Shown: positions 6,168 through 15,719 of the stretch, in pieces
How the letters are laid out: every line of letters begins with the position of its first letter
Numbering within the stretch: the first letter of the stretch is position 1
DNA from: a virus
Length of the DNA: 20,310 nucleotides
Strand: one strand, 5' to 3'
Virus record (IMG/VR): IMGVR_UViG_3300020437_000092
Coordinates: 1-20,310 of that record
Translations under genes and position numbers: made by a program
The notes under the pieces: model-generated
What the model was told of the DNA's origin: nothing
Database searches by the model: none
What the model saw: only the letters and a program-made list of their open reading frames with translations

Positions 6168-7124
6168 TTAAAGATCAATAATTAGATGTCCATCAGAGTT
6201 CAATGTAATCTTTGGAGCATTGGGAGCATTGGAGCTAAGAATGTCATCACCTAAAAAATAGGCTAAAGTCTCTCCTTTTGCAACAAAATCAGAAGTCTTG
6301 TAGACAACTGAATTTGCGTCACTAGCTAAATTATATATCATTCGCAACATACCGCTAGTTAATCTTTTAAATCCTACAAATACCGTAGCTCTAGTTAGGT
6401 TCTGAGCTGTAGACGCTGCGTTGGTTGCAGTAACCGCAGAGGCAGCAGCTTGTGTCGCACTTGCAGCAGCTTGTGTCGCAGACGAAGCAGCAGCAGTAGC
6501 ACTAGCACTCGCTTGTCCAATCGCTGTGTTTGCGTTTGCTATACCTGCGTCTAGCTGTCCTTTGGTAACAGCGTCAGTTGCAGCAGAGCCATCAGCAAGA
6601 TTAGAAATTTTATTTGAATTTGCATTTAATGTACCTGCCATACTGACAGAACCATCAGCTTTTATAAATGCTTGTGTATCTAAAAAGTTTTTTGTAACAG
6701 CGTCTTGTGCATCAGTAGGGTCAGCTACATTCTTTATTTGTTTATTACTAGCACTTAAGTTAGCTCCTAAAGGTACAATACCTGCTGCTGTGTCATCTGC
6801 TGCTTCTTGCAAAGCAAAGATAAGTTGATCTGTATTAGCGTCTAAATCTGCCTCTGTTAAAACACTACCATCTGAAAAATCTACTTGTTTTGCACTAATA
6901 TTTGTATTTCTTTGAAATCTAATACTGGAACCATTAGCAGGTGCAACAGTAAATTGAATCGTTGTTGGACTAGGAAATGTATAGTCTGTATTTAGAGTTT
7001 TTGCTACACCATCTACAGTTACATCTACCTCTGCTTCCGATAAATAATTAAAAGAAACTGCATAAGGACCAACTGTATTATTAGAAACGTGATCTGTAAA
7101 TGAAGGAGTAGAGTTGGTAGCCAT
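6168..7124 (-). CDS. Tail fibre adaptor with T7 gp17-type N-terminal domain
   Basis: This 318-aa protein begins with the T7 tail-fibre attachment domain (residues about 8-115). It shows the family pattern of an F-(T/S)-x-x-(Y/F) start, DVTVDGVAKTLNTDYTF, a PANGSSIRFQRNT strand and a DLDANTDQLIFALQE helix. Two fibre repeats follow, each NK(Q)I-x-N-(V/L)-A-D-...-DAVTK-...-LD, at residues 127-149 and 171-192. Residues 200-240 are an Ala/Ser/Thr heptad region, probably a trimeric coiled coil. The C-terminus (245-318) is a short beta-rich domain with no match I know. T7 gp17 is 553 aa, so the usual receptor-binding part is missing here and probably supplied by the next gene. This protein likely anchors the fibre to the tail. 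Confidence 0.87.
   Translation of the reverse strand: MATNSTPSFTDHVSNNTVGPYAVSFNYLSEAEVDVTVDGVAKTLNTDYTFPSPTTIQFTVAPANGSSIRFQRNTNISAKQVDFSDGSVLTEADLDANTDQLIFALQEAADDTAAGIVPLGANLSASNKQIKNVADPTDAQDAVTKNFLDTQAFIKADGSVSMAGTLNANSNKISNLADGSAATDAVTKGQLDAGIANANTAIGQASASATAAASSATQAAASATQAAASAVTATNAASTAQNLTRATVFVGFKRLTSGMLRMIYNLASDANSVVYKTSDFVAKGETLAYFLGDDILSSNAPNAPKITLNSDGHLIIDL
6442..6480. repeat. Tandem 21-base repeat inside the fibre adaptor coiled coil
   Basis: An 18-base sequence, GCAGCAGCTTGTGTCGCA, occurs at 6442-6459 and again at 6463-6480, an exact period of 21 bases. It encodes two copies of the heptad ATQAAAS in the minus-strand fibre adaptor. Near-perfect DNA identity suggests recent tandem duplication of one heptad unit. 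Confidence 0.8.
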
Positions 7125-7126
7125 GA

Positions 7127-10100
7127 TTAATTAGATAAATTCCTTAGATATTTGTCAGAGTAATCTATTTGAATACCAGACTTATAATCCATTATACGGT
7201 CTTGTTCATTTGATGAAAAGTTATTATCAATATATTCTTGTTCTACTATTCCAATATAAGTTTTATTTATATAAGTAAGTTCTGCAAAGATAGCGTTAGC
7301 TGCTATTTGACCTGCCTGACTATTTAAACCTTCTTCTTCAATAATATCTCTATTTGATTTGTAATCATCTGTTTTTAAATAGCTATTCATACTTTCAAGT
7401 ATAGTTCCTTCTCCATATCCAACATCAACTTCCACAGTATTGATTCTTATTTTCAAAGCATTGTAATCATTTGTATTTAACCTTATTGGTACAAAATCTT
7501 CTTTATTAAAGTCACCTGTTATAAATTCACTAGGTTCTTGTATTCTTCTTCCTATCTGAGTTAGTGCTGTCCATATAGGTTGATTTTTACTTTTACTTGT
7601 AACACTTATACCAAATACATTACCTCCTATTCTGTTTGGATATTCGATTGGTTCATTTGTTATATGTTCTACATCAAATGGTATGTCAGCACCGATTCCA
7701 TATTTTGCTGTGAATTGATTAAGAATAGCACGATTTATAATTGACCAATTACCACTTTTTTCATAGTTAGGGTCTGTTGGGTCTCCTGTTGTTAAAACAT
7801 CACCTGCTCTTACTTTTGTATCTGGTCGTTGTTGATTTGCTCTAAATGGACCTAAGTTACCTTTTATTTCTTTTATTTCTTTATGACTAAATCCCATAAC
7901 TCTTAATATGTCATTTGGGTATCTTCTTAAATCTGATACCAAACCAGAAAAAGGTAAACGAGAAGCAAATTGCCTACCTACAAAATCTCCTACTTTTTTC
8001 ATTCTGTAATTTTTAACAGCATCACCACTAGAATCTGTAGGAGCTGAACCATCACGGAATATGTTTATAAATTCTTCAAATTGTGAAGTCCATGAATCGT
8101 TGTACATATTTTGTACTACAGATGCAATTAGACCAGTTGTTAAATCGTCATAAGGTTTACCATCAAACATACCTAAAGAATTTGTAACATCTACGATAAT
8201 CTTCATAGTTCCCGCAAAAGGTTCAAGCCAACCTTCGTATGAATCGTATCTATAAACAGGTTTACCATCTTCACCTATTTTTGGTTCTCCGTTTTCTTCA
8301 TACTGTAATCTACCAATACTGTATGGTCTCCAACCATTTTTATACTTATTAATCCACATATTTTTTCCTTCTTCTTTTCCAAAATCAGGACCACCACCTG
8401 TCAATATAAGTGGAGGTATATATGTAGGGTCTGACATTAACATATTTGCGCTTACAGTAAAACCACCAATAGCAGTTACTACAGCTATTGCATTATTAAT
8501 ATCTCCAATAGCTAAAGCTCTTACCTTTGGGTCTGGACTATTTAGTTGTTTTGCTAACTGTGGTATGAAAACTTCACTTAGAGGATTTAAGTTTCTACCA
8601 CCTATTACTGGCAAACTCTTAGGATAGTTTATTGGTTGCATATTTACAGGATTAACTATTGGTACAAACAAAGGATTCATACGATAGTTGGCTTCCTTAA
8701 GGTTTGTAGGTGTTCTTGTAAAAGAAAGCATAAATCTTAATGCAGGGAACTGATTAGCTTTATCATCAGCGTATTTTGAGATACCTCCAAATGGACCAGT
8801 AGTATCTATTTCTTGTGTAAAGGTTGCAAATTTAGCTTGTTTTTTTGCATGAATTAAAAATCTTTTTGTTAAATCATCAAGTTTTTTATTACCATTTTGT
8901 GCATACCACTCAAGAACTGCCATCTTGTGTTTATTTATAAATTTATTTATATCATCACCTTGTAGTGATCTTCTCTTAGCTTCTAAGAAAGCCATGTAAG
9001 TAATATCTGCTATAAGGTTTGGAGCCTGTACCATAGCGTCAGTAGCGGTCATATTTCTTCCAGAAAATCTAATTGCTTGACCTGACTTATTAATTATCCC
9101 TGCACCAAGTCCACCTCCGTCACTTTTAATTGCAAATTTATTTTCAAATTTTCTATTACCTATATTGATAAAATTATCTTCTAATTTCATAGATTTTTTA
9201 TAAGCTGTTCTCATGAAATGATAATTAGTATGTAAAGCTACAAGATGTCTCATAGCTGCTTCAAATGCTTCTGGATTTCTTGCACCATAAAAAAGTTTTA
9301 ATTGTCTGTAGTAAGTATTTAAAGTTGCAGAAATAAAGTTTGCTGTATTAGTACCAAATCTAAACAACATACCATTAATACCTATTTCATTAACTACTCT
9401 CATACTTTGGTTGAAAGGATTATCATCTTTTACTCGGAAAGCATTAACTTTAGTAAGACCAAATAATGTTTCTGGTTCTCCTTCTGCTGCTTGTATCATT
9501 TTCCCAATTCTGTATAGTTCTGAATAATCTCCTGTTTGCTTAGAAAGTTCTAATTGTCTTGTTAAATCTTTCTTCAAATCATCTGCACTAAAAGTAACTT
9601 CATTTATAGTATTCGCAAATTTTTCTTCATTAAGAGTTTTTGTTTGTGGTACTTCGTCAGCCATATAATCTGCTGCTGTTTTTCCACCCATATCTTTCTT
9701 AACTTCTATATTTAATTTTTCTAAAGTCTGACCTGCCCTACTTGCAGGTACTAAATAATTAGTTAGCCATTTTTTCATGTCATTTATTTTGTTTGATAAT
9801 TCAACTATTGCTGTTTCTATAGCTTCTGGATTCTTACTATTTAAAGCTTTAAGGTATGCGTTATTAGCATTGTTAAGATTTTCTGCTGACATAACTGCTG
9901 TTATTGCTAAAGCAGCATTAACTTCTTTTGTTTTTGTAATACCATGAAAGTTTTCTATTTTTTGTGCTTCACTTTCTATTAATTGTGTTTTAGATATATC
10001 AATTATTTTCTTTGAAAAATCTTTTTGTTCTGGGTCAAATAGTCCTAAAGCTTTTATTAATGTCTCTTGATCTGATTCAGATTCAAGGCTAGTCCAACCT

Positions 10101-11983
10101 TTACTCTTCAAAGCTTTAACTATATTTTTAAAGTTTGTAACATTAGGTTCATCAACATATTTAAGTAATACTGTCTGTGTTGGATTGAGATTTGTGTCTC
10201 CTAATTCAGGTGAAGAAAGGTCTTTAGAATTTGCTTTTACAAATGCTTGATCTGTTGGTACATCTATTTTTAATCCTTGAGTACCTTCTCCTGTTGCTTT
10301 AAAAGAACCTGTTTGGTCTTTTACTAAGTTCTTAATTTTTTCATGTATCTTGTCTCCATATTTTTTTACTGCACTTACACTTATACCTTGTTCTTCAAGT
10401 AATCTTGTTAATCTTTCTTGTGTTCTTATTTGACTTTCAGTTGGTTTTTTCTTAAAAAACCTATTACCTCTTAATATATATGCAACCTTATCTATATCAG
10501 AATTAAAATTTAATTGAACATTTCCGTATCTTGGAGACATTTTGACATAACCTTTTGGTAAAACAAAATCACCTATGCTTATATTTCCTATGTTGAATTT
10601 CTTTTTAGTTGCATTATCTATAGACTCGTCTAAATTTTTTACTTCAGGTTCTACTTGACCATCAACCATTTTTATTTTATTAGCTTCAAGATCGTCACCA
10701 TTTACATTTGCTTTTTTAGTTGGATTATCATCAACAGCTTTTTTAAATTTATTAAGAACTGAAAAAATTTTATCTAATTTCTTTTTATCGTTTTTTGTAA
10801 TAAGCTTATTTATTTCATCAGCACTTTTATCAGCAAACTTATTAATGTACTTTTCAAGTTGATTCATAGTGCCTTTAAAAGTCGCACCAAAACTACCTCC
10901 TAAACCTATAGCTGTTAAATATTCTTGTACGCTAGGAAATCTTTTTTCGTCTATTAAAGTTCTAATCGTTAATTCTGTACCTGCTAAAGTACCACCAAAA
11001 ATACCTGATTGCCTTATACCTTTCCAACCTTTAGCTGTAGAACCAAAAGGTATAGCTTGGACTACAGCAGCAGCAAAAGCTTCTCCATAATTTATTTGTC
11101 CACCAAAACCTACTTTTGCTTTATCGCCTAATCTTGCTTTTTGTGAAGCAATATTTAACTCCCAACCAACACCAAAATTAATAACAACATTAGCTGTAAC
11201 TCCCCATGGACCCATACCAAGTAGAGGTGCAGTAGCAACATCAGTAGCCAAACCTCCACCAATTTCTAAACCAAGACCTTGCACCTGTCTAACCCAAGGT
11301 CTTAAATTATTTCTATTTGGAATCTCCCACTCAATACCTTTTGCGTCATAATAACTTATAACTTTATTTAATCCTTCTTGAAAGTTTTCACTTTCAACTA
11401 CATTCAAAGGAATATTATCATTTAAAAAATCCCAAAACTTAATGCCTGTATTTTCTTCAAATACTCTTTGCGCTTCTATTCTATCTTTAGGTCTTTTTAT
11501 ACTTCTAAGAATATATTCTTTATAGCCAATAAATTCTAAAGCTCCATCACTTATATGAGAATTTATTTGTTCTTTTTCTTTTTCATTATCACCTTCAGCT
11601 TGCAGATATAAAGATGTTAATTCTTCTGAAGGGTCAAAATTAACTTCTTTATAAAAAGAAAAATTACCACCATCATCTGTTTCGTCATCATCATTTATCA
11701 TTGAAAACTCATTATCTTTAAATAAAGAGTTATAAGTATCTTTCATACTTATATCTTGGTTCCAATCAAAATAACTATTTTTTTGTGTATTATCTCCACC
11801 TGTATTTTCTGGTTCATACGCAACATTCTTGTCGAACTTTATAAACGTATTATCAAAAGGGTCAAGTGATATAGGTTCAGGTGCTTCAATCTTATCTGTT
11901 ACATTTTCTTGTACAACTTCTTTTTCTTCTTTTTCTTCTACCTCAATCTCTTGAGTATTCTCATTGTTAATTTCAGTAGCCAT
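7127..11983 (-). CDS. Internal virion protein, gp16-like ejection protein
   Basis: The 1618-aa product is the longest in the window and sits where T7 encodes gp16 (1318 aa), the inner-core protein that forms part of the DNA-ejection channel across the host envelope. The N-terminal 110 residues are very acidic (EIEVEEKEEKEVV; NDDDETDDGG). No lytic transglycosylase motif, which T7 gp16 carries at its N-terminus, is visible. Residues 236-370 are Gly/Ala-rich and hydrophobic (GLEIGGGLATDVATAPLLGM), a plausible membrane-penetrating zone. A further hydrophobic stretch reads IAVVTAIGGFTVSANMLM. The middle is Lys/Asn-rich and helical. It starts 1 base after the gp15-like gene stop with no Shine-Dalgarno. 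The function rests on synteny and size rather than residue-level similarity. Confidence 0.8.
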   Translation of the reverse strand: MATEINNENTQEIEVEEKEEKEVVQENVTDKIEAPEPISLDPFDNTFIKFDKNVAYEPENTGGDNTQKNSYFDWNQDISMKDTYNSLFKDNEFSMINDDDETDDGGNFSFYKEVNFDPSEELTSLYLQAEGDNEKEKEQINSHISDGALEFIGYKEYILRSIKRPKDRIEAQRVFEENTGIKFWDFLNDNIPLNVVESENFQEGLNKVISYYDAKGIEWEIPNRNNLRPWVRQVQGLGLEIGGGLATDVATAPLLGMGPWGVTANVVINFGVGWELNIASQKARLGDKAKVGFGGQINYGEAFAAAVVQAIPFGSTAKGWKGIRQSGIFGGTLAGTELTIRTLIDEKRFPSVQEYLTAIGLGGSFGATFKGTMNQLEKYINKFADKSADEINKLITKNDKKKLDKIFSVLNKFKKAVDDNPTKKANVNGDDLEANKIKMVDGQVEPEVKNLDESIDNATKKKFNIGNISIGDFVLPKGYVKMSPRYGNVQLNFNSDIDKVAYILRGNRFFKKKPTESQIRTQERLTRLLEEQGISVSAVKKYGDKIHEKIKNLVKDQTGSFKATGEGTQGLKIDVPTDQAFVKANSKDLSSPELGDTNLNPTQTVLLKYVDEPNVTNFKNIVKALKSKGWTSLESESDQETLIKALGLFDPEQKDFSKKIIDISKTQLIESEAQKIENFHGITKTKEVNAALAITAVMSAENLNNANNAYLKALNSKNPEAIETAIVELSNKINDMKKWLTNYLVPASRAGQTLEKLNIEVKKDMGGKTAADYMADEVPQTKTLNEEKFANTINEVTFSADDLKKDLTRQLELSKQTGDYSELYRIGKMIQAAEGEPETLFGLTKVNAFRVKDDNPFNQSMRVVNEIGINGMLFRFGTNTANFISATLNTYYRQLKLFYGARNPEAFEAAMRHLVALHTNYHFMRTAYKKSMKLEDNFINIGNRKFENKFAIKSDGGGLGAGIINKSGQAIRFSGRNMTATDAMVQAPNLIADITYMAFLEAKRRSLQGDDINKFINKHKMAVLEWYAQNGNKKLDDLTKRFLIHAKKQAKFATFTQEIDTTGPFGGISKYADDKANQFPALRFMLSFTRTPTNLKEANYRMNPLFVPIVNPVNMQPINYPKSLPVIGGRNLNPLSEVFIPQLAKQLNSPDPKVRALAIGDINNAIAVVTAIGGFTVSANMLMSDPTYIPPLILTGGGPDFGKEEGKNMWINKYKNGWRPYSIGRLQYEENGEPKIGEDGKPVYRYDSYEGWLEPFAGTMKIIVDVTNSLGMFDGKPYDDLTTGLIASVVQNMYNDSWTSQFEEFINIFRDGSAPTDSSGDAVKNYRMKKVGDFVGRQFASRLPFSGLVSDLRRYPNDILRVMGFSHKEIKEIKGNLGPFRANQQRPDTKVRAGDVLTTGDPTDPNYEKSGNWSIINRAILNQFTAKYGIGADIPFDVEHITNEPIEYPNRIGGNVFGISVTSKSKNQPIWTALTQIGRRIQEPSEFITGDFNKEDFVPIRLNTNDYNALKIRINTVEVDVGYGEGTILESMNSYLKTDDYKSNRDIIEEEGLNSQAGQIAANAIFAELTYINKTYIGIVEQEYIDNNFSSNEQDRIMDYKSGIQIDYSDKYLRNLSN

Positions 11984-11984
11984 G

Positions 11985-14702
11985 TTAAATAATTACTTTT
12001 GAACCTGTTGGGTCTATATTCCATAGAATATCAATTACTCGTTTCAATGTCTCTTCATTCTCTTTTATTGGTGCTTTTTCTAATAATTGTTCTTTAGTTG
12101 TTACCCCTGCATCTTTTAATCCAACATACTGATAAGGTCTAAGCATTTCTGTAATTATATCTTTTGAATATACTCCATAAGGATATTCTCTAACTCCTAG
12201 TCTTGCTCTTGCTACGCGCATTAGAACTGATTGCATTACACCAAATATATCATCTTCACTACTTAGATTTGCTTCAGTAAGAATCATTTGTGCTATTGCA
12301 TATTTAGCTTCTATATTTTCTTTTGTGTTATTCATAACTAGATCAGTATATATTTCTTTTGCTTTGTCTATAACTTGTTTAGATGACTTGTCCGCGTATG
12401 AGTGACTATATCCATTTTCTTCAATCTTAATTATAAAGTTTTTATCATTCTCTAAATTAGTACCTCTTGCAGCACTACCATAAGAAACAGCACCTTCAAA
12501 CTTATCAAATTTACTAAGAGTTAATTGTAAATTATTTTGTAATACACCACCTTCAGTTCTATCCATATCTTCTCCTCCTTCAGTAGGTACTTCAGAACGA
12601 CCTTCCCCTGCTAATTGTTGTGTCTTAGTTATTAAACCTTCACCAATTTCTAATTCTTTTATTTTCTCTTTTTCAAGTTTATTAAAATTACCATCATTTG
12701 TATTAGATACTGGTATGACTCCACCGTCTGTAGTGTTCATACTTACGTCATCTGTATCTGTAAATAAGTTTTTAAGCCAACCTTTGAATCCACCATTTTT
12801 ATTTTCATTACCTGTTTTATCTGGAATAATATCAATTCGTCTACCATCATCTACTCTATTAAAATTACCCTCACCATCTTCTTCTATTCTGCCTTTTTCA
12901 AGTAGTTTATTAAATTCTTCTTGTGATACTTTTATTGGAGGTGCATCTTTTCCTTCATCTATAAGATCAATACCTAATTCTTCTTGTGCTTCAAACCATA
13001 AACCACTCTGTTTCAACTTATAAGTTTTAAGTGTTTTATCATTATTTAATCGTAAAATATCTTTTCTATAGTTTTTCATAGCTTCTTCTATGCCTGTTTG
13101 AAACTCTTCAGTTGTTTTAGCTGTTTTTGAAATTCTTATAATTTCTTTATTGAAAAATTGTGTTGCATCAGAAAAATAAAGTTCTACATTAGTTCTTTTT
13201 CTCCAAGGCTTTACTTGATTATTACCGCCTAATAAATCTTTGCTATCTTCTATTAAAGTTTTTATTTGTGGTCTGTATAAAGCTAATCTATCTTTACCTA
13301 AATGAGTTGTAATCATTGTTTTTAATTCGTTTAACTCTGTAGTATCTTCGTCTGTAATTGTTTTTCCAAGACTAATTTCAAATTTTCTTAGTTCATTCAA
13401 TGCCTGTAACGGACTAGCAAAGTTTTTGTTTATTATTTTTGTAGCAAAGTCATCATAAAATTCATCACGAGATACATCTAAATCTTCTATAACATCTAAA
13501 AATACATCTGGGGTATCTTTAAAAATTACTGCTAATTTATTCAAAGCCTCTGTATTGCGAATTGTCTCTCCGCTTTCTCCTGTTGTAGTAAATTCAAAAT
13601 CTTTTAAAGCTTCTTCAATCCTTGGTTTAATTATTTTACTTATTTTCTTTTCTTTAAAAGTATCGTAATTATTTTCAGCAGTAATCATACGAGACATCAT
13701 CTGGTTCCAATCTTTACCAAGATATTTCAATAAGCTATCTTGAACTACTGTGCCATCTTCTAGTGTTATTTTTGGTCCTACTTTTACTTGACCAATAAAG
13801 TTTTTAAAATTTCTTACTGCAACAACTCCGCTTTTACCTTTCTTTAAATTAATATCAAATATTACTTCTGCTAAATGCAAAGCATTTTTTTTCATACCTG
13901 TAGGACTAACACTAGATGTAGCTCCTAGTGAATCTAAAAGTGTTACCTCTTCATTTACGTTCTTTAAAGCAAGACTTAGTTTTGAATCAGGATTAGTTAA
14001 ATCTATATCTTCTAATTTGTTAAAGTCTATTGTTGAAAAATTTGCTAAGACCGTATCTGTAAAACTGCTGTTTTGTAAATTAGCAACAAATTCTTGATTA
14101 TTTTTTTCTTGATTAACATATGCTTTTGAAACTGCTTTAGCTGCTTCTGGCATAAAATAATTATTAACAAATTCAGGTCTTACACCTTTTAAATCAGCTC
14201 TATTTAGTTCATTAAATTCAGCAATAGAACCTTTAAATTCATCTGAATTAACATCAAATTCTTTTAAAGGTACTTGTCTTACACTTCCATCATCACCTTG
14301 TACCTCTATTAATTTGTTGTTTAAAAAATGATTTAATTTACCTTCTTGCGATAATCCATGATTTATTGCTATTCGTTTTTCAATACCTGCCCTAACAAAT
14401 AAATTTTTACTTAATACGTTTTTTGCTACATTTTTATCTTGTGTTTTTAAGGCATCTGTAATTTCTTTAAGTCTTTCAGGATTAGCCATCAAAACTTCTA
14501 TTTCACCTTGTAATACTCCTTTTGCTTTTTCTTCTTCAATAACATTACCTAAATATCTTTGCAGGTCTGGATTATTATTTTTTAATGCTCTTGCAACACC
14601 CATAATTCCTGTCTCTGGCAAAACCGAAACAGGATTATAATAAGTATTAACAGCTTGATCGTAAATGTTTGTAGCTGCTGTGCTTTTAAAACTGTCTGTC
14701 AT
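11985..14702 (-). CDS. Internal virion protein, gp15-like, with C-terminal SleB-like hydrolase domain
   Basis: The 905-aa product occupies the gp15 slot (T7 gp15 is 747 aa), a core/ejection protein that enters the periplasm with the DNA. Most of it is helical and charged. Residues about 795-905 carry a pattern like the SleB cell-wall hydrolase family: AIAQMILTEAN with a candidate catalytic Glu at 810, GVMQSVLMRVARAR in place of the usual VxxVxxNR helix, GVYSKDIITEMLRPYQY in place of V-x(n)-QF, and a terminal DPTG, which in SleB proteins usually precedes GAxxF but here runs into SKVII at the C-terminus. The start ATG is 3 bases after the gp14-like gene. The domain call is by motif recognition only; activity is inferred. 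Confidence 0.8.
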   Translation of the reverse strand: MTDSFKSTAATNIYDQAVNTYYNPVSVLPETGIMGVARALKNNNPDLQRYLGNVIEEEKAKGVLQGEIEVLMANPERLKEITDALKTQDKNVAKNVLSKNLFVRAGIEKRIAINHGLSQEGKLNHFLNNKLIEVQGDDGSVRQVPLKEFDVNSDEFKGSIAEFNELNRADLKGVRPEFVNNYFMPEAAKAVSKAYVNQEKNNQEFVANLQNSSFTDTVLANFSTIDFNKLEDIDLTNPDSKLSLALKNVNEEVTLLDSLGATSSVSPTGMKKNALHLAEVIFDINLKKGKSGVVAVRNFKNFIGQVKVGPKITLEDGTVVQDSLLKYLGKDWNQMMSRMITAENNYDTFKEKKISKIIKPRIEEALKDFEFTTTGESGETIRNTEALNKLAVIFKDTPDVFLDVIEDLDVSRDEFYDDFATKIINKNFASPLQALNELRKFEISLGKTITDEDTTELNELKTMITTHLGKDRLALYRPQIKTLIEDSKDLLGGNNQVKPWRKRTNVELYFSDATQFFNKEIIRISKTAKTTEEFQTGIEEAMKNYRKDILRLNNDKTLKTYKLKQSGLWFEAQEELGIDLIDEGKDAPPIKVSQEEFNKLLEKGRIEEDGEGNFNRVDDGRRIDIIPDKTGNENKNGGFKGWLKNLFTDTDDVSMNTTDGGVIPVSNTNDGNFNKLEKEKIKELEIGEGLITKTQQLAGEGRSEVPTEGGEDMDRTEGGVLQNNLQLTLSKFDKFEGAVSYGSAARGTNLENDKNFIIKIEENGYSHSYADKSSKQVIDKAKEIYTDLVMNNTKENIEAKYAIAQMILTEANLSSEDDIFGVMQSVLMRVARARLGVREYPYGVYSKDIITEMLRPYQYVGLKDAGVTTKEQLLEKAPIKENEETLKRVIDILWNIDPTGSKVII

Positions 14703-14705
14703 AAT

Positions 14706-15266
14706 TTATGCAATTTTAGTAGCTGCGGTAAAACTGTTAAGACCACCTACACCTATTTGTAACACCGTTTCAGCTAGTGTGGGTATTTGATTATATGCTT
14801 CATTTATATTACTTTGTATTTGATTTCTGCGATCCATATAAGTTGCTTCAGTTGCATCAATATTTCTTAAGTATTGCCTTCTATAAGACTCCATAGTTTG
14901 ATTTATTGATTCATTAAAGTTAGCTCCTTGTAATCCTTGATCTCTTAGCAGTAGTGCCACAGTAGTACCAGATTGTTCTGAAGCTCTTATAGATGACATA
15001 GCTTGTAAAGTTCTTATATTATTAGCAAATTTATTTTGTGCTTCTGCTTTTTCTTTAGCTTCTTTTTGTTCAGCTAAAGCTCTTTGTTGTTGTCTCTTAT
15101 CATCTTCAGCATTTTTAAAAGCTATTCTTCCTTGTTGTGCTACTTGTTTAGCTTTTGATCTGGCAGCCATATTTCCAACTACAGCATTTGCAGCAGTAAG
15201 ACCTAAACCAACATTAAAAGCTAAAGCTGCTTTACCTGTTAATCCTATTGCAGCAGCAAGACACAT
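14706..15266 (-). CDS. Internal virion protein, gp14-like
   Basis: This 186-aa protein has the size and position of T7 gp14 (196 aa), a core protein that forms a pore in the host outer membrane on ejection. The N-terminal 35 residues are hydrophobic and Ala/Gly-rich (IGLTGKAALAFNVGLGLTAA). Residues about 55-85 are a charged Ala/Glu/Lys/Gln helix (RQQQRALAEQKEAKEKAEAQ), and a second helical stretch includes MESYRRQYLRNIDATEATYM. The C-terminus is hydrophobic again. The ATG abuts the TAA of the gp13-like gene with no gap, and GAGG lies about 9 bases upstream. Confidence 0.85.
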   Translation of the reverse strand: MCLAAAIGLTGKAALAFNVGLGLTAANAVVGNMAARSKAKQVAQQGRIAFKNAEDDKRQQQRALAEQKEAKEKAEAQNKFANNIRTLQAMSSIRASEQSGTTVALLLRDQGLQGANFNESINQTMESYRRQYLRNIDATEATYMDRRNQIQSNINEAYNQIPTLAETVLQIGVGGLNSFTAATKIA

Positions 15267-15719
15267 TTACGCTATCCTCAAAAATTCGTAAAAAGGTTTT
15301 TGTTCTTTACCATACTCTTTGTGATAATTTACAAAAGTAAACCCAAGAGCTTTTAACCATTTTATAGCAGAGGTGTTCTCTGCATATACATAATTATAGA
15401 GTATTTTATAAGACTCAAGTAAATTATCAACCCATACCCTGCCTTGTCTTATTAATTGTATGCGATATTTTTTATTAGAATACAAACCATCAGTAGCAAC
15501 ACACCATATACAACCATCTTCAATAACACCACATAGCCCTATTGGTTGATCATTATCGTCAGCAATAGCCATATTTATTTGACTACCTAAAAACGTATAA
15601 CTTAAAGCTAACTCTGGTTCCAAACCTGTTTGATATTTTGCTTCTATTTTATCCATAACCCTCATATTACTTACAACATATTTAAAGTCTTTTAGACTAG
15701 CTTTTCTTAAATATCCCAT
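15267..15719 (-). CDS. GNAT-like protein, T7 gp13 homologue
   Basis: The 150-aa product is the counterpart of T7 gp13 (138 aa), needed for virion assembly and internal core formation. Shared features are an N-terminal (I/Y)LRKASLKDF start, GLEPELAL, a central GDGxxW-like strand (EDGCIWCVATDGL), and the C-terminal block LLESYKILYNYVYAENTSAI followed by KWLKALGF, which matches T7 gp13 MLEKYDTLWNYVWVGNTSHI and RFLKTIGA. That last block is the N-x-x-(A/H)-I-x-(W/F)-L-(K)-x-x-G-(F/A) motif of GNAT acyltransferases. A clear acetyl-CoA pyrophosphate loop (Q/RxxGxG/A) is not seen, so catalysis is doubtful. The gene abuts its neighbours on both sides with zero intervening bases. Confidence 0.85.
   Translation of the reverse strand: MGYLRKASLKDFKYVVSNMRVMDKIEAKYQTGLEPELALSYTFLGSQINMAIADDNDQPIGLCGVIEDGCIWCVATDGLYSNKKYRIQLIRQGRVWVDNLLESYKILYNYVYAENTSAIKWLKALGFTFVNYHKEYGKEQKPFYEFLRIA

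Noticed and set aside
6421-6828. Long plus-strand Ala/Cys-rich frame of 135 codons
   Set aside because: It mirrors the Ala-rich coiled coil and fibre repeats of the minus-strand adaptor gene; low-complexity codons keep the antisense frame open.
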